From CAYHVK01 sp964360255 (lineage in GTDB: Bacteria; Bdellovibrionota; Bdellovibrionia; Bdellovibrionales; UBA1609): a stretch of DNA of 64,000 bases. A program made the translations under genes and the position numbers. The notes below the pieces were generated by a model. It ran no database searches, was not told the DNA's origin, and was given only the letters and a program-made list of their open reading frames with translations. The stretch is taken from the NCBI GenBank assembly GCA_964360255.1, contig CAYHVK010000006.1:62001-126000 (forward strand), written 5' to 3'. This document shows, one piece after another, positions 8,009 through 17,170 of the stretch. Each line of letters begins with the position of its first letter. Position 1 is the stretch's first letter.

Positions 8009-9166
8009 TTGCTGAGTTTACCGCTCGGCAGGACCGCTTTTGCCCAACAGTATTTTGAAACTCACATCAATGCTCGCGCTCTCGGTCTAGGTAACGCTTT
8101 CTCAAGTTTAGTCGATGACGAAGAGGCACTTTTTTATAACCCAGCTGGTATAGCAAAAAATGGCGGTATTTTTTGGACGCTGGCTGATCCGCGCGCGGGT
8201 ATTACAGACGTGACGGATCTGGCTGACAACATGGATGCCTTCTCTGATTTACAAGACGCAGCCACGTTCGGTACTGCGCTCACAGGCCTTTATGGCGAGC
8301 CTATTCTCGCTAATGGAGGAGCTAAAACATCAGTGATATTGCCCTTCTTCGCCGCCGCCTATTACATCGACTACGATGTGGGCTTAATGGTCGAAAACCC
8401 AGTGAGTCCAACTGTGACCCTCAATTATATTAAAGATACGGGTATCGCTTTCGGAACCGCATTCCCAATGGGACCTTTTATCCAAACCGGTTTTGTAGGG
8501 CGACGGGTGGAGCGTGAAGGGACGCGTGCGGCTTATGGTCCATCAGTGATTGCCGACATTGCGGCGGGCAATTCTACTCCAGATGTGATTTTCGATAATC
8601 TTGAAAATAAAGGTATTGGTTATGGTTTAGACTGGGGCCTCAATTTAACGATTCCGCTTCCGATACAGCCGACAATTTCATTTGTCTGGAAAAATATCGG
8701 TAATACGAGTTTCTCCCTTGATGAAGGCAGTAAAGCTCCACCAACAGAGAAGCAAGAGTGGGTCATGGGTGGTTCACTTATGGTGGACGCATGGCTGGTT
8801 CATATTGCACCAAGTCTCGAATTCAAACATATGAATGACGACGAGGGACAACTCGGAAAAAAAATTCACTTAGGACTTGAAGTCGGGATACCTTTCGTTG
8901 ATCTTCGAGTGGGATTGCACCAAGGCTATCTTTCTTACGGCGTAGGATTAGATGTTGGTCCGATCACAATTGATGCAGCATCATGGGGAGTTGAACTTGG
9001 CGGATACCCAGGACAACTTGAAGCTCGACAGTACATGGTTCAAGCAACAATTCGTTTAGGTCTCGATTTTGGTTTCGGTTCAGGTGGCAGTGGCAAAAAA
9101 GACGGCGCCCCTGGTTCGGCCTCTAGCCGAGCTCCTTGGAGACAAAAGTTAAAACAACGCCGATAA
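8009..9166 (+). CDS. PorV/FadL-like outer-membrane beta-barrel protein (paralog 3), start uncertain
   Basis: 385 residues from the TTG at 8009. That start leaves a signal peptide without its charged n-region. In-frame codons upstream to 7967 add LNKNKLLILISVF, a complete n-region and core, but the only initiator there is ATT at 7967, placed 6 bases after AAAGGGG. The conserved block RALGLGNAFSSLVDDEEALF is followed by YNPAG. The C-terminal region has HQGYLSYGVGLDVG, DAASWGVELGG and ARQYMVQATIRLGLDFGFG, matching its paralogs at 3242 and 6006, but it continues into a Gly/Ser-rich and basic tail (GSGGSGKKDG, then KLKQRR), which is odd for a barrel end. Confidence 0.75.
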   Translation: MLSLPLGRTAFAQQYFETHINARALGLGNAFSSLVDDEEALFYNPAGIAKNGGIFWTLADPRAGITDVTDLADNMDAFSDLQDAATFGTALTGLYGEPILANGGAKTSVILPFFAAAYYIDYDVGLMVENPVSPTVTLNYIKDTGIAFGTAFPMGPFIQTGFVGRRVEREGTRAAYGPSVIADIAAGNSTPDVIFDNLENKGIGYGLDWGLNLTIPLPIQPTISFVWKNIGNTSFSLDEGSKAPPTEKQEWVMGGSLMVDAWLVHIAPSLEFKHMNDDEGQLGKKIHLGLEVGIPFVDLRVGLHQGYLSYGVGLDVGPITIDAASWGVELGGYPGQLEARQYMVQATIRLGLDFGFGSGGSGKKDGAPGSASSRAPWRQKLKQRR

Positions 9167-9182
9167 AAGGTGTTCGTTTACT

Positions 9183-11939
9183 TTGTTAACTCCTGTTTCA
9201 ACACATCCCAGTTTAGATCGTCGGCAAAGACTTGAGTCGTTTAATCCGTCGGCTATGACATGGGTGGTTTCAGATCTTGAAACAAAACTCGATATTCAAA
9301 CCGAACTTTTCAAACGCTACGATTTTTTACCTGAAGACGCTGTCTTGCGCGCCAGCGAACTTTGGCAGAAGATTTTTATTTTTCAACGCCCTGATTATTC
9401 AACGATCTCTCAAAGTCTTTTTGAAACCCTTCTGCAAGACTGGATGTCAAAGCGTGAAATCGAATGGGCGAAAGGAGCCGGCGCCGTCCGTGCTTTAGGT
9501 TTTCATCTTCAGCAGTTCTTGCCTTTGTTCTTAAGCGAGTCGCTCGATCAGCAGTTTCGTGATTGGCTCACCGAAAATCAAAATGCCTTACTTCGTTTGG
9601 GATCTTGGTATTTTCTGGCGCGTGAAGCTTGGCAAGAGTTCGCTGAGAAAAAAATGGCCCCGGTCACCTGGATTCCCGCTTTAATGATGGATACTCAAGG
9701 TTGGTCGCAAACCTGGCCGCGAGAATTTATTTTCGATTTAGAAGCCCAGCTGACGGGCGGAGAAGTTGAGATTATTAAAAATTTGGCGCGTGATCATGAA
9801 GTGCAAGTGATTGTGCCAGATACATCTTGGCGTAATAAACACTCGAAAGTTTTGTGGCCCTATTCAGTTTTACTTGATGAGGCCATACCGGTTCAGCGCT
9901 CGGCTTCGAGCGAACAAGAGACTTCGCATATTCAAATTCGTCGCTGGACGACTCCCATTGCTGAAGTTCAAGGCGTCACCGCACAGGTTCGCCAGTGGCT
10001 GGAGAGCGGAGTGCCCGCAGAGAAAATTGCCATCTTCGCACCAGACATCGAACTCTATTGGCCCAGTCTTAAAGCTTATTTCAAAGTTGAAGGTATCCCA
10101 CTTCATAAAGATACTGTGACAGCTATTCAAAATTTCAAAGACGTCAGTAGCTGGGTGGCGAGACTGCGCGTGGATTCAAAGAATTTCGAATCCACCGATT
10201 TACAAGGATCACTTTACGCGACGGCGACGCGAAAACCGAAGCTGAGTTTTTCTGAATTTCGCTCGCTCTACGCTAATATTTTTGACGAAGCCGATCTTGA
10301 GCGCAATAAAGAAATTCAGTCTTACTTCGATCTCTCGCTTTCGCATAAATCGTTGATTCGCCGTCGCGAGTTTATTGCGTGGGCTCTTCAGCGCTGGGAT
10401 TTGGCTTTTACCTTTGATCGCTTAGAAAAAATCATCGCCATATTGATGGGTGAAGCCACGCCGCAGCTGCAGCTCACTCTCGGTACCTGGATAGCCTACT
10501 TAGAAAAAATCGCCGCTAAACTTGAGGTGCGTATTGAATATGCGGCTTCTGACGCCGTGGCCTTTGTGAACTTCGGTGCAAGCTTGCAAGAGAAGTACGA
10601 CAAGTGCTGCGTGATCGGTTTATCTGACGATGCGGTGAAAAGTAGCACCAATGCCGGTTTATCGACGGGTGATATTCATAAGATCGGAAATGATCTTGGA
10701 GTTTATCTCGATCACCCCGATAAATCAGAAGCCGAGTTCTACGCCGACTGGGTCTCTTCATGTGTGCGTGAAGGCCGCGAAACAATTCTGTCATTTGCGG
10801 CCACGCAATTTTCAGGCGAGGCTCAGGCTCCATCTCTTTTTTGGTTAGAAGCGGCCTTAAAGAAAAATATTAAGCTCGATGAGTATAGCTTTAGCGAGCG
10901 AACACGTTGGCAAGAGAAGCAGCATTTGACGTTAGAAAAGCTGGGTGAAGCTTGCGAAATGGATGGCGCCTTAACTCAAGTTCTTAAAGAAGATTTAGCG
11001 CAAAAAGAAATCGAGCCTACAAAACTTTCGCGCAAGCCAAGCCTCTCGGCTTCGCAGGTAGAGCGTTACCTCACTTGTCCATTTATTTTCTTGGCCGAGA
11101 AAATATTTAAGCTTGAAGATTATGAAGAAGTGGATTTCGATATCGATCGCCGCTCGCGTGGGCGTTTGCAGCACGCCGTACTTGAAAGGCTTCTCGAGCC
11201 GCCAGTTCGCTATGATCAAAGCGAGAAAGAGATTTTAGCTTTAATCGATGAAATCAAAGTTAAGAATAATATATACGTTTCTGACGAGCGCTTATGGCCG
11301 TATATTCGCCGTCAGTATTTAAATTTAGCCGTGCGCTTTTTACAATTTGAAAAAGCTTACGCTTCGCAATTTCCGAAAAATAAAAACTTGGCTCGTGAAC
11401 TTGATTTTGAAGTGGCCTGGAGTCCGTCCAAGAAAACTTTCATTCCTCGCGAGTCGATGACGGCTAATGATTATGTTTTTAAAGGTAAAATCGATCGCAT
11501 TGATGGTGATTCTGGCAAAGCCTACGTGGTGATCGATTATAAATCGTCAAAAACAGATAAAATTAAAAACGCTGACACTTGGGTTGAAAATCAGCAGATT
11601 CAATTATCGCTGTACTCACAGATTGTTGAAGCGGGCCTTACGCGCTTGCCGAAAGCTCCGGTGATTGCGGCGTTCTATTATGTTTTAAAAACCTTTGATC
11701 GCGGTTACGGATTTCATCTTTTAGAAATCGAGCCACATTATTTTGAAACCGAATCAAAACGTAAAAACAAACTGACCGGCGAAGCGAAACATAATATTTA
11801 TTCAGAAACGGCTGAGCTCTTGCAATCAGTTGTGACGGGTATTGAAGAGGGGCACTTGCGCCCAGACCCTCGTGACAAAGACGAAGACTGCCCTAAATGT
11901 AAATGGAGGTCGACATGTCGAGCCCCCCATCTCATTTAG
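9183..11939 (+). CDS. addB: AddB-like ATP-dependent nuclease subunit with Fe-S PD-(D/E)XK nuclease
   Basis: 918 residues, a subunit of the AddAB helicase-nuclease that processes double-strand breaks for RecA loading. The C-terminal third carries a RecB-type nuclease: LSASQVERYLTCPF with the first cluster Cys, the VIDYKSSK motif, and DCPKCKWRSTC, i.e. the C...C-x2-C-x5-C arrangement that binds an iron-sulfur cluster in AddB. The N-terminal helicase-like part lacks an obvious Walker A motif, so ATP hydrolysis is probably confined to AddA. TTG start at 9183, with only a weak upstream AAGGTG. It overlaps addA by 25 bases, as expected for a complex made in fixed ratio. Confidence 0.85.
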   Translation: MLTPVSTHPSLDRRQRLESFNPSAMTWVVSDLETKLDIQTELFKRYDFLPEDAVLRASELWQKIFIFQRPDYSTISQSLFETLLQDWMSKREIEWAKGAGAVRALGFHLQQFLPLFLSESLDQQFRDWLTENQNALLRLGSWYFLAREAWQEFAEKKMAPVTWIPALMMDTQGWSQTWPREFIFDLEAQLTGGEVEIIKNLARDHEVQVIVPDTSWRNKHSKVLWPYSVLLDEAIPVQRSASSEQETSHIQIRRWTTPIAEVQGVTAQVRQWLESGVPAEKIAIFAPDIELYWPSLKAYFKVEGIPLHKDTVTAIQNFKDVSSWVARLRVDSKNFESTDLQGSLYATATRKPKLSFSEFRSLYANIFDEADLERNKEIQSYFDLSLSHKSLIRRREFIAWALQRWDLAFTFDRLEKIIAILMGEATPQLQLTLGTWIAYLEKIAAKLEVRIEYAASDAVAFVNFGASLQEKYDKCCVIGLSDDAVKSSTNAGLSTGDIHKIGNDLGVYLDHPDKSEAEFYADWVSSCVREGRETILSFAATQFSGEAQAPSLFWLEAALKKNIKLDEYSFSERTRWQEKQHLTLEKLGEACEMDGALTQVLKEDLAQKEIEPTKLSRKPSLSASQVERYLTCPFIFLAEKIFKLEDYEEVDFDIDRRSRGRLQHAVLERLLEPPVRYDQSEKEILALIDEIKVKNNIYVSDERLWPYIRRQYLNLAVRFLQFEKAYASQFPKNKNLARELDFEVAWSPSKKTFIPRESMTANDYVFKGKIDRIDGDSGKAYVVIDYKSSKTDKIKNADTWVENQQIQLSLYSQIVEAGLTRLPKAPVIAAFYYVLKTFDRGYGFHLLEIEPHYFETESKRKNKLTGEAKHNIYSETAELLQSVVTGIEEGHLRPDPRDKDEDCPKCKWRSTCRAPHLI

Positions 11940-14900
11940 CCGGTCTGCTAAGCACTCGCATAGTTCGTGCGGGCGCCGGAGCGGGTAAAACCACGCAGCT
12001 CTCTGAGCGCGTGATTCAAATTGCCGAAGAGTTTTATAAAAAAAATCAGCGCCTGCCGAAGATTTTGGTCACGACATTTACACGAAAAGCCACGCAAGAG
12101 TTGAAAGAGCGGTTGGTGGCACTGGCTTGCAAAAAGAATCAACCCGAACTGCTACAGTTTGTCTCATCGCCTTCGTATTTATTTATTTCGACGATTCACG
12201 GCGTACTCGCTTTATTTTTAAAACGCTACGGCCCGCTTTTTGGCTTCGACCCGGCTTTTCAGTTCTTAGATGAAAGTGCAGCATCAGGGCTTAAGAAAAA
12301 TGCCTTTAGAAAAGCTTTTGCTCAGTGCTTAGAGGTGAACCCTGAGCTTTCTCTTCTTCTTGAATCTTATACTTCAAGAGAGTTGATTGCGATTTTAAAT
12401 GATCTTGATATTTATCGTCGGCAGTTTACTGAGGCTCAGCCTTTTACTATTGAAGATTTTCAAGCCTGCCACGCCGCTAACGCTGAAGGTTTTATTACTC
12501 AAGGTCTGGATATTTTCTCGCAAATCGCCGCTTCAGATAATGAGTCTTGGTCGAGCTTCGCCCAAAAAGTTCTCAGTTTTGTAGAAGTTCAGGCCTTAAG
12601 TAAAACTGAAGAAGGTAAAAAATCGGGAATGCGCTTTTCGGCGGTTAACTACTCTGAGCTTTATGATCAGATCAAATCTCTGGGACGTAAACCAAGTTTT
12701 GCCAAAAAGAATCCTCCCTTTGAAGAATCTCTACAAGATGAGCACGTGGCCTGGCACAAAACTCTCGAGAAGCGCGCTGATAAAAATTCTTACGACGTCA
12801 ATCAGTTCGCGACTTCGGCTCAAGCTTTGAAGCTTCTAAATGAACTCAGTATTTGCTTCAGCGAAACCTTGCGTGAGAAAAAAAATCTGCGCTGCGGTTT
12901 TGAAATGTACGATATTGAACTTCTCACAGCTGAAGTCTTGAAGCGCGAACCGCAGGTAGCCGCAGGCTTTGCGACAGATTGGGATTATGTTTTGACCGAT
13001 GAATATCAAGATACGAGCCCGCTCCAAGTTGAAATTTTAGATCAGCTTTTCGCGAATGTGCCGCAGTACTTCGTTGGTGACCCTCAGCAGAGTATTTACC
13101 TTTTTCGTGGCGCGCGTTCTGAAGTTTTCTTGAAGAAGCAAAATGAAATCGTTGAGGGCGAAGGTGCCTTTGATTCTTTACAGAAGAACTATCGCTCAAC
13201 TCCAGAGCTCCTTGAATTTATCAACGATCAGGTGGGTGTCTTAGGGGATGACTTTGCTCCCATGGAGCCAAAAGCTCCCGCTCAAGATAAAAAAGCTATC
13301 GTCGCCACTTTGGCTCCGGTGAGTAAAGACGAGCTGGAGCCTTACGCTCCAATAGCGCGCTATATCGCTCGGCATATGCGAAGTCATCGTTTCGATGACT
13401 TCGCGATTCTCACTCGAAAAAACAAAGAGACCATTGAAATCTCGCGCTACTTAGAATCGAAAGGCATTCCGACGCAAGTTCATGCCGCTAGCGGTTTTTT
13501 TCAAACCCGCGAAGTGATCGATGCCATTTCAATTCTGCGTTTTATAGTTTTACCTTACGACACTGAGAACTTGATCATGCTTCTGCGCTCGCCTTGGTTT
13601 AAAGTGCAGGATGCTGTTCTGGCCGAGTGGGCTGAGCCCACTAAAAAAGGTGAACTCAATTGGGATCTTGTTCTTTCGATGGGCGGCGACGAAATAGGTG
13701 TGCAGAAGCTGCGCAAACTCATTGATGCTTCTTACTCAAGTGGTGTGTTTCTCGCTTGGGTGGATTCGCTGAGTGAGTGCGGAATTCTCGATAGCTCTGT
13801 TCATTATGACCCCACCGGACGCCGTGAATCGAATATATGGAAGCTCGTCTCGCTCGTTCGTGAAGCTCAAAGGCAATCGGGGTTTAGTTTCACACAATTT
13901 TTAGATAAAGTTTCGCTAGGCGTGCAGCAGTTCGACGACGAAGAGGGCGAAGCCATTGCGGTGATCGAGCCGAATCGTGTGAATATCATGACCGTGCATA
14001 AAGCTAAGGGTTTAAAATTCAATCAGGTGATTATTCCGAATATGCATAAACGTCCGCGCACGATTTTAGAAAATCGAGTGCAGAAAAGTTTAGTAGTCTT
14101 TGATGAAGATGCGAAAAAATGGGGCGTTCAGCTTCCGTTAGGTGAAGAGAATAAAAAAGAAGATCTGATTCCGTGTTTAGCTCATTTAGAGAGATTTGCT
14201 CAGCGTGAACTGGCCGAGAGCAAACGACTTTACTATGTAGCTATCACTCGGGCTGTCGAGAGCTGTTTCTTCACTTGGGTGGGTCAACCGGCACGAGATT
14301 CATGGGCGGAGTTCTTGCCTGGGGTTTCTATGAGCGAGTCGGGTGTACACGAGCAGTCAAAATATTCTATCGAGGTTTTGGTTGAAAGCGGCTCCGCTGA
14401 ACCCGTGAATCAAACTGAACAATTCCATGAGACTTTGAAAGCTCCATTTAAAGAGCAAGAAGAGCTGCATCCGCTTTCACGCAGTCGTTTATCGGTGAGT
14501 GCAATTCTTGAACTTGTTGAACAAAATATCACATCGGCTGAAGCCACAATTCAAGAGGCTCGCAGTGCTAAAGAAATTGAACTACGCCTCAGTCGTCCAG
14601 AATTTGGCGTGCGATTACATTCGGCTCTACAAAAACTCAAATACGATTGGGATTTTGATTTCACCGCAAGTGCTGAGCAGACTTCAGACCCAGAAAAATT
14701 TATTGAAGCTGTCGAGTTTGTTAAAGATCTTGAGAAGCCTTCACTACAAAAAATTATTCAAAATGGTGAAGTGGAGTGGGGCTTTCAGTTAAAAACGCAA
14801 AAAGGTGTGATTGAAGGTCAGATCGATTTATGGGGCGAAGCCGATGGGCAATTGTGGGTGGTGGATTATAAATCTGGTGACCCACGCTATAGCGAAAAGG

Positions 14901-15055
14901 CCTTTAGACAGCTCGAACTCTATGCTTATGCTCTATCGAAATACCGCCCAGGTGTGCCTATTTGCCTGGCGGTGATCTATCCGCTCATCCAAAAAGTAGA
15001 TATTAGGCCTCTAAAAGACATTGCCCAAGTGGGCGCGAATTACGGATTTTCGTAA
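11915..15055 (+). CDS. addA: AddA-like UvrD-family helicase/nuclease
   Basis: 1046 residues from the ATG at 11915, preferred over the ATG at 11903 because GGAGG sits 6 bases upstream of it. All SF1A helicase motifs are visible: AGAGAGKTTQLSER (Walker A), VLTDEYQDTSP (Walker B), VGDPQQSIYLFRG (III), YRST, IMTVHKAKGLKFNQV (V) and YYVAITRAVE (VI). The C-terminus has a second RecB-type nuclease (GVIEGQIDLWGE and VVDYKSGD), so the pair should cut both DNA strands. Overlap with addB supports co-translation. RecB versus AddA naming is settled by the two-subunit, two-nuclease layout with no recC or recD nearby. Confidence 0.9.
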   Translation: MSSPPSHLAGLLSTRIVRAGAGAGKTTQLSERVIQIAEEFYKKNQRLPKILVTTFTRKATQELKERLVALACKKNQPELLQFVSSPSYLFISTIHGVLALFLKRYGPLFGFDPAFQFLDESAASGLKKNAFRKAFAQCLEVNPELSLLLESYTSRELIAILNDLDIYRRQFTEAQPFTIEDFQACHAANAEGFITQGLDIFSQIAASDNESWSSFAQKVLSFVEVQALSKTEEGKKSGMRFSAVNYSELYDQIKSLGRKPSFAKKNPPFEESLQDEHVAWHKTLEKRADKNSYDVNQFATSAQALKLLNELSICFSETLREKKNLRCGFEMYDIELLTAEVLKREPQVAAGFATDWDYVLTDEYQDTSPLQVEILDQLFANVPQYFVGDPQQSIYLFRGARSEVFLKKQNEIVEGEGAFDSLQKNYRSTPELLEFINDQVGVLGDDFAPMEPKAPAQDKKAIVATLAPVSKDELEPYAPIARYIARHMRSHRFDDFAILTRKNKETIEISRYLESKGIPTQVHAASGFFQTREVIDAISILRFIVLPYDTENLIMLLRSPWFKVQDAVLAEWAEPTKKGELNWDLVLSMGGDEIGVQKLRKLIDASYSSGVFLAWVDSLSECGILDSSVHYDPTGRRESNIWKLVSLVREAQRQSGFSFTQFLDKVSLGVQQFDDEEGEAIAVIEPNRVNIMTVHKAKGLKFNQVIIPNMHKRPRTILENRVQKSLVVFDEDAKKWGVQLPLGEENKKEDLIPCLAHLERFAQRELAESKRLYYVAITRAVESCFFTWVGQPARDSWAEFLPGVSMSESGVHEQSKYSIEVLVESGSAEPVNQTEQFHETLKAPFKEQEELHPLSRSRLSVSAILELVEQNITSAEATIQEARSAKEIELRLSRPEFGVRLHSALQKLKYDWDFDFTASAEQTSDPEKFIEAVEFVKDLEKPSLQKIIQNGEVEWGFQLKTQKGVIEGQIDLWGEADGQLWVVDYKSGDPRYSEKAFRQLELYAYALSKYRPGVPICLAVIYPLIQKVDIRPLKDIAQVGANYGFS

Positions 15056-15123
15056 AAAATTCAGGCTTTTAGCGCATTTTTAAAAGCTAGAACTCTCCTT
15101 TATAAGTCTATTTTAAGCTTAAT

Positions 15124-15153
15124 TCGACACATAGCATAAATATCTGCTATAAC
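15124..15153 (+). promoter_or_regulatory. Possible sigma-70-type promoter upstream of rhlE
   Basis: TCGACA at 15124-15129 and TATAAC at 15148-15153 are separated by 18 bases in the 149-base gap before the RNA helicase gene. Four of six and five of six bases match the usual consensus. Read by eye only. Confidence 0.3.
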
Positions 15154-15204
15154 CTGCTTATTACAAATTCACACAAAAAGCCCCAAGCGAAAGTTACTAA
15201 TACA

Positions 15205-16560
15205 ATGAATCCAACGACTCATGCAATGCCTCTTTTATCGACAAATCTCTTCAGCAATTTCAATCTTATCGAACCTATTCAGCGCGCTATCATCGATGCC
15301 GGTTACACAGAAGCCACTCCTATTCAGCAAGCGGCGATTCCGCAATTGCTCAGCGGTCGTGATCTTCTCGGTTGCGCGCAAACAGGAACGGGCAAGACAG
15401 CGGCATTCGCACTTCCAATGTTAAATATGTTAGCTAAAGGTCATCGTCGCCCCGAGCCTCGCAAACCACGCGCACTGGTTTTGACTCCGACTCGTGAATT
15501 AGCAGTTCAAATCGAAGAGAGTTTTAAAACTTACGGTCGTCACTTGAAACTTCGCCACGCAGTTGTATTCGGCGGTGTTTCTCAAGGAGCACAAGTTCGA
15601 GCGTTGTCTCAAGGTGTAGATATTCTTGTGGCTACTCCGGGCCGTCTTCTTGATTTGATCGAGCAAAGACATTTAAATCTTTCTCAACTTGAAGTTTTCG
15701 TTTTAGATGAAGCCGATCGCATGCTCGACATGGGCTTTATTCATGATATTCATAAAATTATTAAAATGCTTCCGCCACGCCGGCAGAATCTTTTCTTCTC
15801 AGCCACTATGCCGAAAGACGCAAAACGTATTGCAGATACAATTTTAACTGACCCCGCGGTCGTTGAAATTGCTCCGGAGTCGACAACAGCCGAGAAAATT
15901 CAGCAGTCTCTCATGTACGTTGAGAAAAAATCTAAGAAAGACCTACTTCTTCATGTTCTTAAGAATCAAGAGCTTAGCCGCGTGATCGTTTTCACTCGCA
16001 CTAAACACGGGGCTAACCATGTGAGTGATATTTTGGCTAAGAACGGTATTAAAGCCGATGCCATTCACGGTAACAAATCACAAAATGCCCGTCAGCGCGC
16101 CCTCACTCGTTTCGGTGCAGGTGAAGTGAGAGTGTTAGTGGCGACCGATGTTGCGGCTCGCGGTATCGATATCGACGGTATCTCGCATGTGATTAATTTT
16201 GAAATTCCAAATATTGCTGAAAGCTATGTTCACCGTATCGGTCGAACAGCGCGTGCCGGAGCCGAAGGTATCGCCATTTCTTTTTGCGACGCTGAAGAGC
16301 GTTCTTTCATTCGTGATATTGAGCGCATTATTAAAATGATCATTCCGGTAAATAAAAATCAGCCTTTTCACTCTGAAAGTGTTGAATCGGCTCGATTGAT
16401 GTCTCCGGGTAAAGCGAAAGCCGCCATCGAAGGTAGAAGCGGCGGCGGACGCGGTCGTGGTCGCGGGCGTAATGGCGGCGGCGGAAGACGCGGCGGCCAG
16501 GGTGGTGGACGCAGTGGTCATGGTGGCGGTGGTCGCAGCAGCGGCTCGGGTCGTCACTAA
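15205..16560 (+). CDS. rhlE: DEAD-box ATP-dependent RNA helicase, RhlE type
   Basis: 451 residues. Unwinds RNA duplexes in ribosome assembly, RNA decay or cold response. Motifs in order: Q-motif region (TPIQQAAIP), AQTGTGKT, PTRELAVQ, TPGRLLDL, DEADRMLDMGF, SATMP, ARGIDIDGISHVINFEIP and HRIGRTARAG. The last 45 or so residues are a low-complexity tail of Arg-Gly repeats (RGRGRNGGGG and similar), typical of RhlE-type helicases that bind RNA non-specifically or phase-separate. Monocistronic by position; a 14-base palindrome at 16589-16602 follows the gene without an adjacent T-run. High certainty for the family, good for the subfamily. Confidence 0.92.
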   Translation: MNPTTHAMPLLSTNLFSNFNLIEPIQRAIIDAGYTEATPIQQAAIPQLLSGRDLLGCAQTGTGKTAAFALPMLNMLAKGHRRPEPRKPRALVLTPTRELAVQIEESFKTYGRHLKLRHAVVFGGVSQGAQVRALSQGVDILVATPGRLLDLIEQRHLNLSQLEVFVLDEADRMLDMGFIHDIHKIIKMLPPRRQNLFFSATMPKDAKRIADTILTDPAVVEIAPESTTAEKIQQSLMYVEKKSKKDLLLHVLKNQELSRVIVFTRTKHGANHVSDILAKNGIKADAIHGNKSQNARQRALTRFGAGEVRVLVATDVAARGIDIDGISHVINFEIPNIAESYVHRIGRTARAGAEGIAISFCDAEERSFIRDIERIIKMIIPVNKNQPFHSESVESARLMSPGKAKAAIEGRSGGGRGRGRGRNGGGGRRGGQGGGRSGHGGGGRSSGSGRH

Positions 16561-16696
16561 CAAATACTGTTGCCATTTCGAATGCGATGACCTGCGCAGG
16601 TCGTGAGTGTCGATTTTTTAGACGATCATTTCTTCATTTCAATCCCGGTTTTATCAAGTCTGCAGATCATATATATTGCTCAGATCAGAGGTATAT

Positions 16697-17170
16697 ATGA
16701 AAAATGCATTAAAGCTCACTTTACTTGCGACTGCTCTTTTTAGCTTAGTTGGGGCGTCGTATGGTTCGCCAAAAAATAAACTTTTCGGAGCATGGGTTCT
16801 CATTGAAAAAACATGTGAGCTTGATGGAAGTTTTCTTGAAAAATTAAAAGTTAAAGTTAATCGTGCAGACCAGATGGGTTACGCTGGTGAAATTTTGATT
16901 ATTAGTGATGATAATGTAATTAGAAGATTTGATCAGAGTGGCCGTATGATTGTTGAGAATGATTACATTTTAGCAGATTCAAATAAATTTTTAGTTGAAA
17001 ATGAACTTTTTGTAAAAGGCTCGCCTGGCCGCCTTAAAATAAGACAGCCATTAATGAATCGATTGATTACCGAACACAAGGGCGACTCGAAATGTAAAGG
17101 CGGAACCGTTAAGGCGAATTACACTAAAGTGCAAACTCGCCCTCACTATTCTTACGGAAATGAGCTTTAG
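16697..17170 (+). CDS. Small exported protein of unknown function
   Basis: 157 residues from the ATG at 16697, which follows AGAGGT; an alternative start at 16676 adds seven residues. Signal peptide KNALKLTLLATALFSLVGASYG. The mature protein begins KNKLFGAWVLIEKTC and looks like a small beta protein: a G-x-W strand near the N-terminus and two Cys residues (in EKTCELDG and DSKCKGG) that could form one disulfide, an arrangement that recalls lipocalin-like folds. This is a fold guess only. Its end overlaps the convergent lipoprotein gene by four bases. Confidence 0.65.
   Translation: MKNALKLTLLATALFSLVGASYGSPKNKLFGAWVLIEKTCELDGSFLEKLKVKVNRADQMGYAGEILIISDDNVIRRFDQSGRMIVENDYILADSNKFLVENELFVKGSPGRLKIRQPLMNRLITEHKGDSKCKGGTVKANYTKVQTRPHYSYGNEL

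Noticed and set aside
16589..16602. 14-base palindrome GACCTGCGCAGGTC after rhlE as a terminator
   Set aside because: The first T-run comes about 10 bases later, so the stem is not directly joined to it; might still be a binding site.
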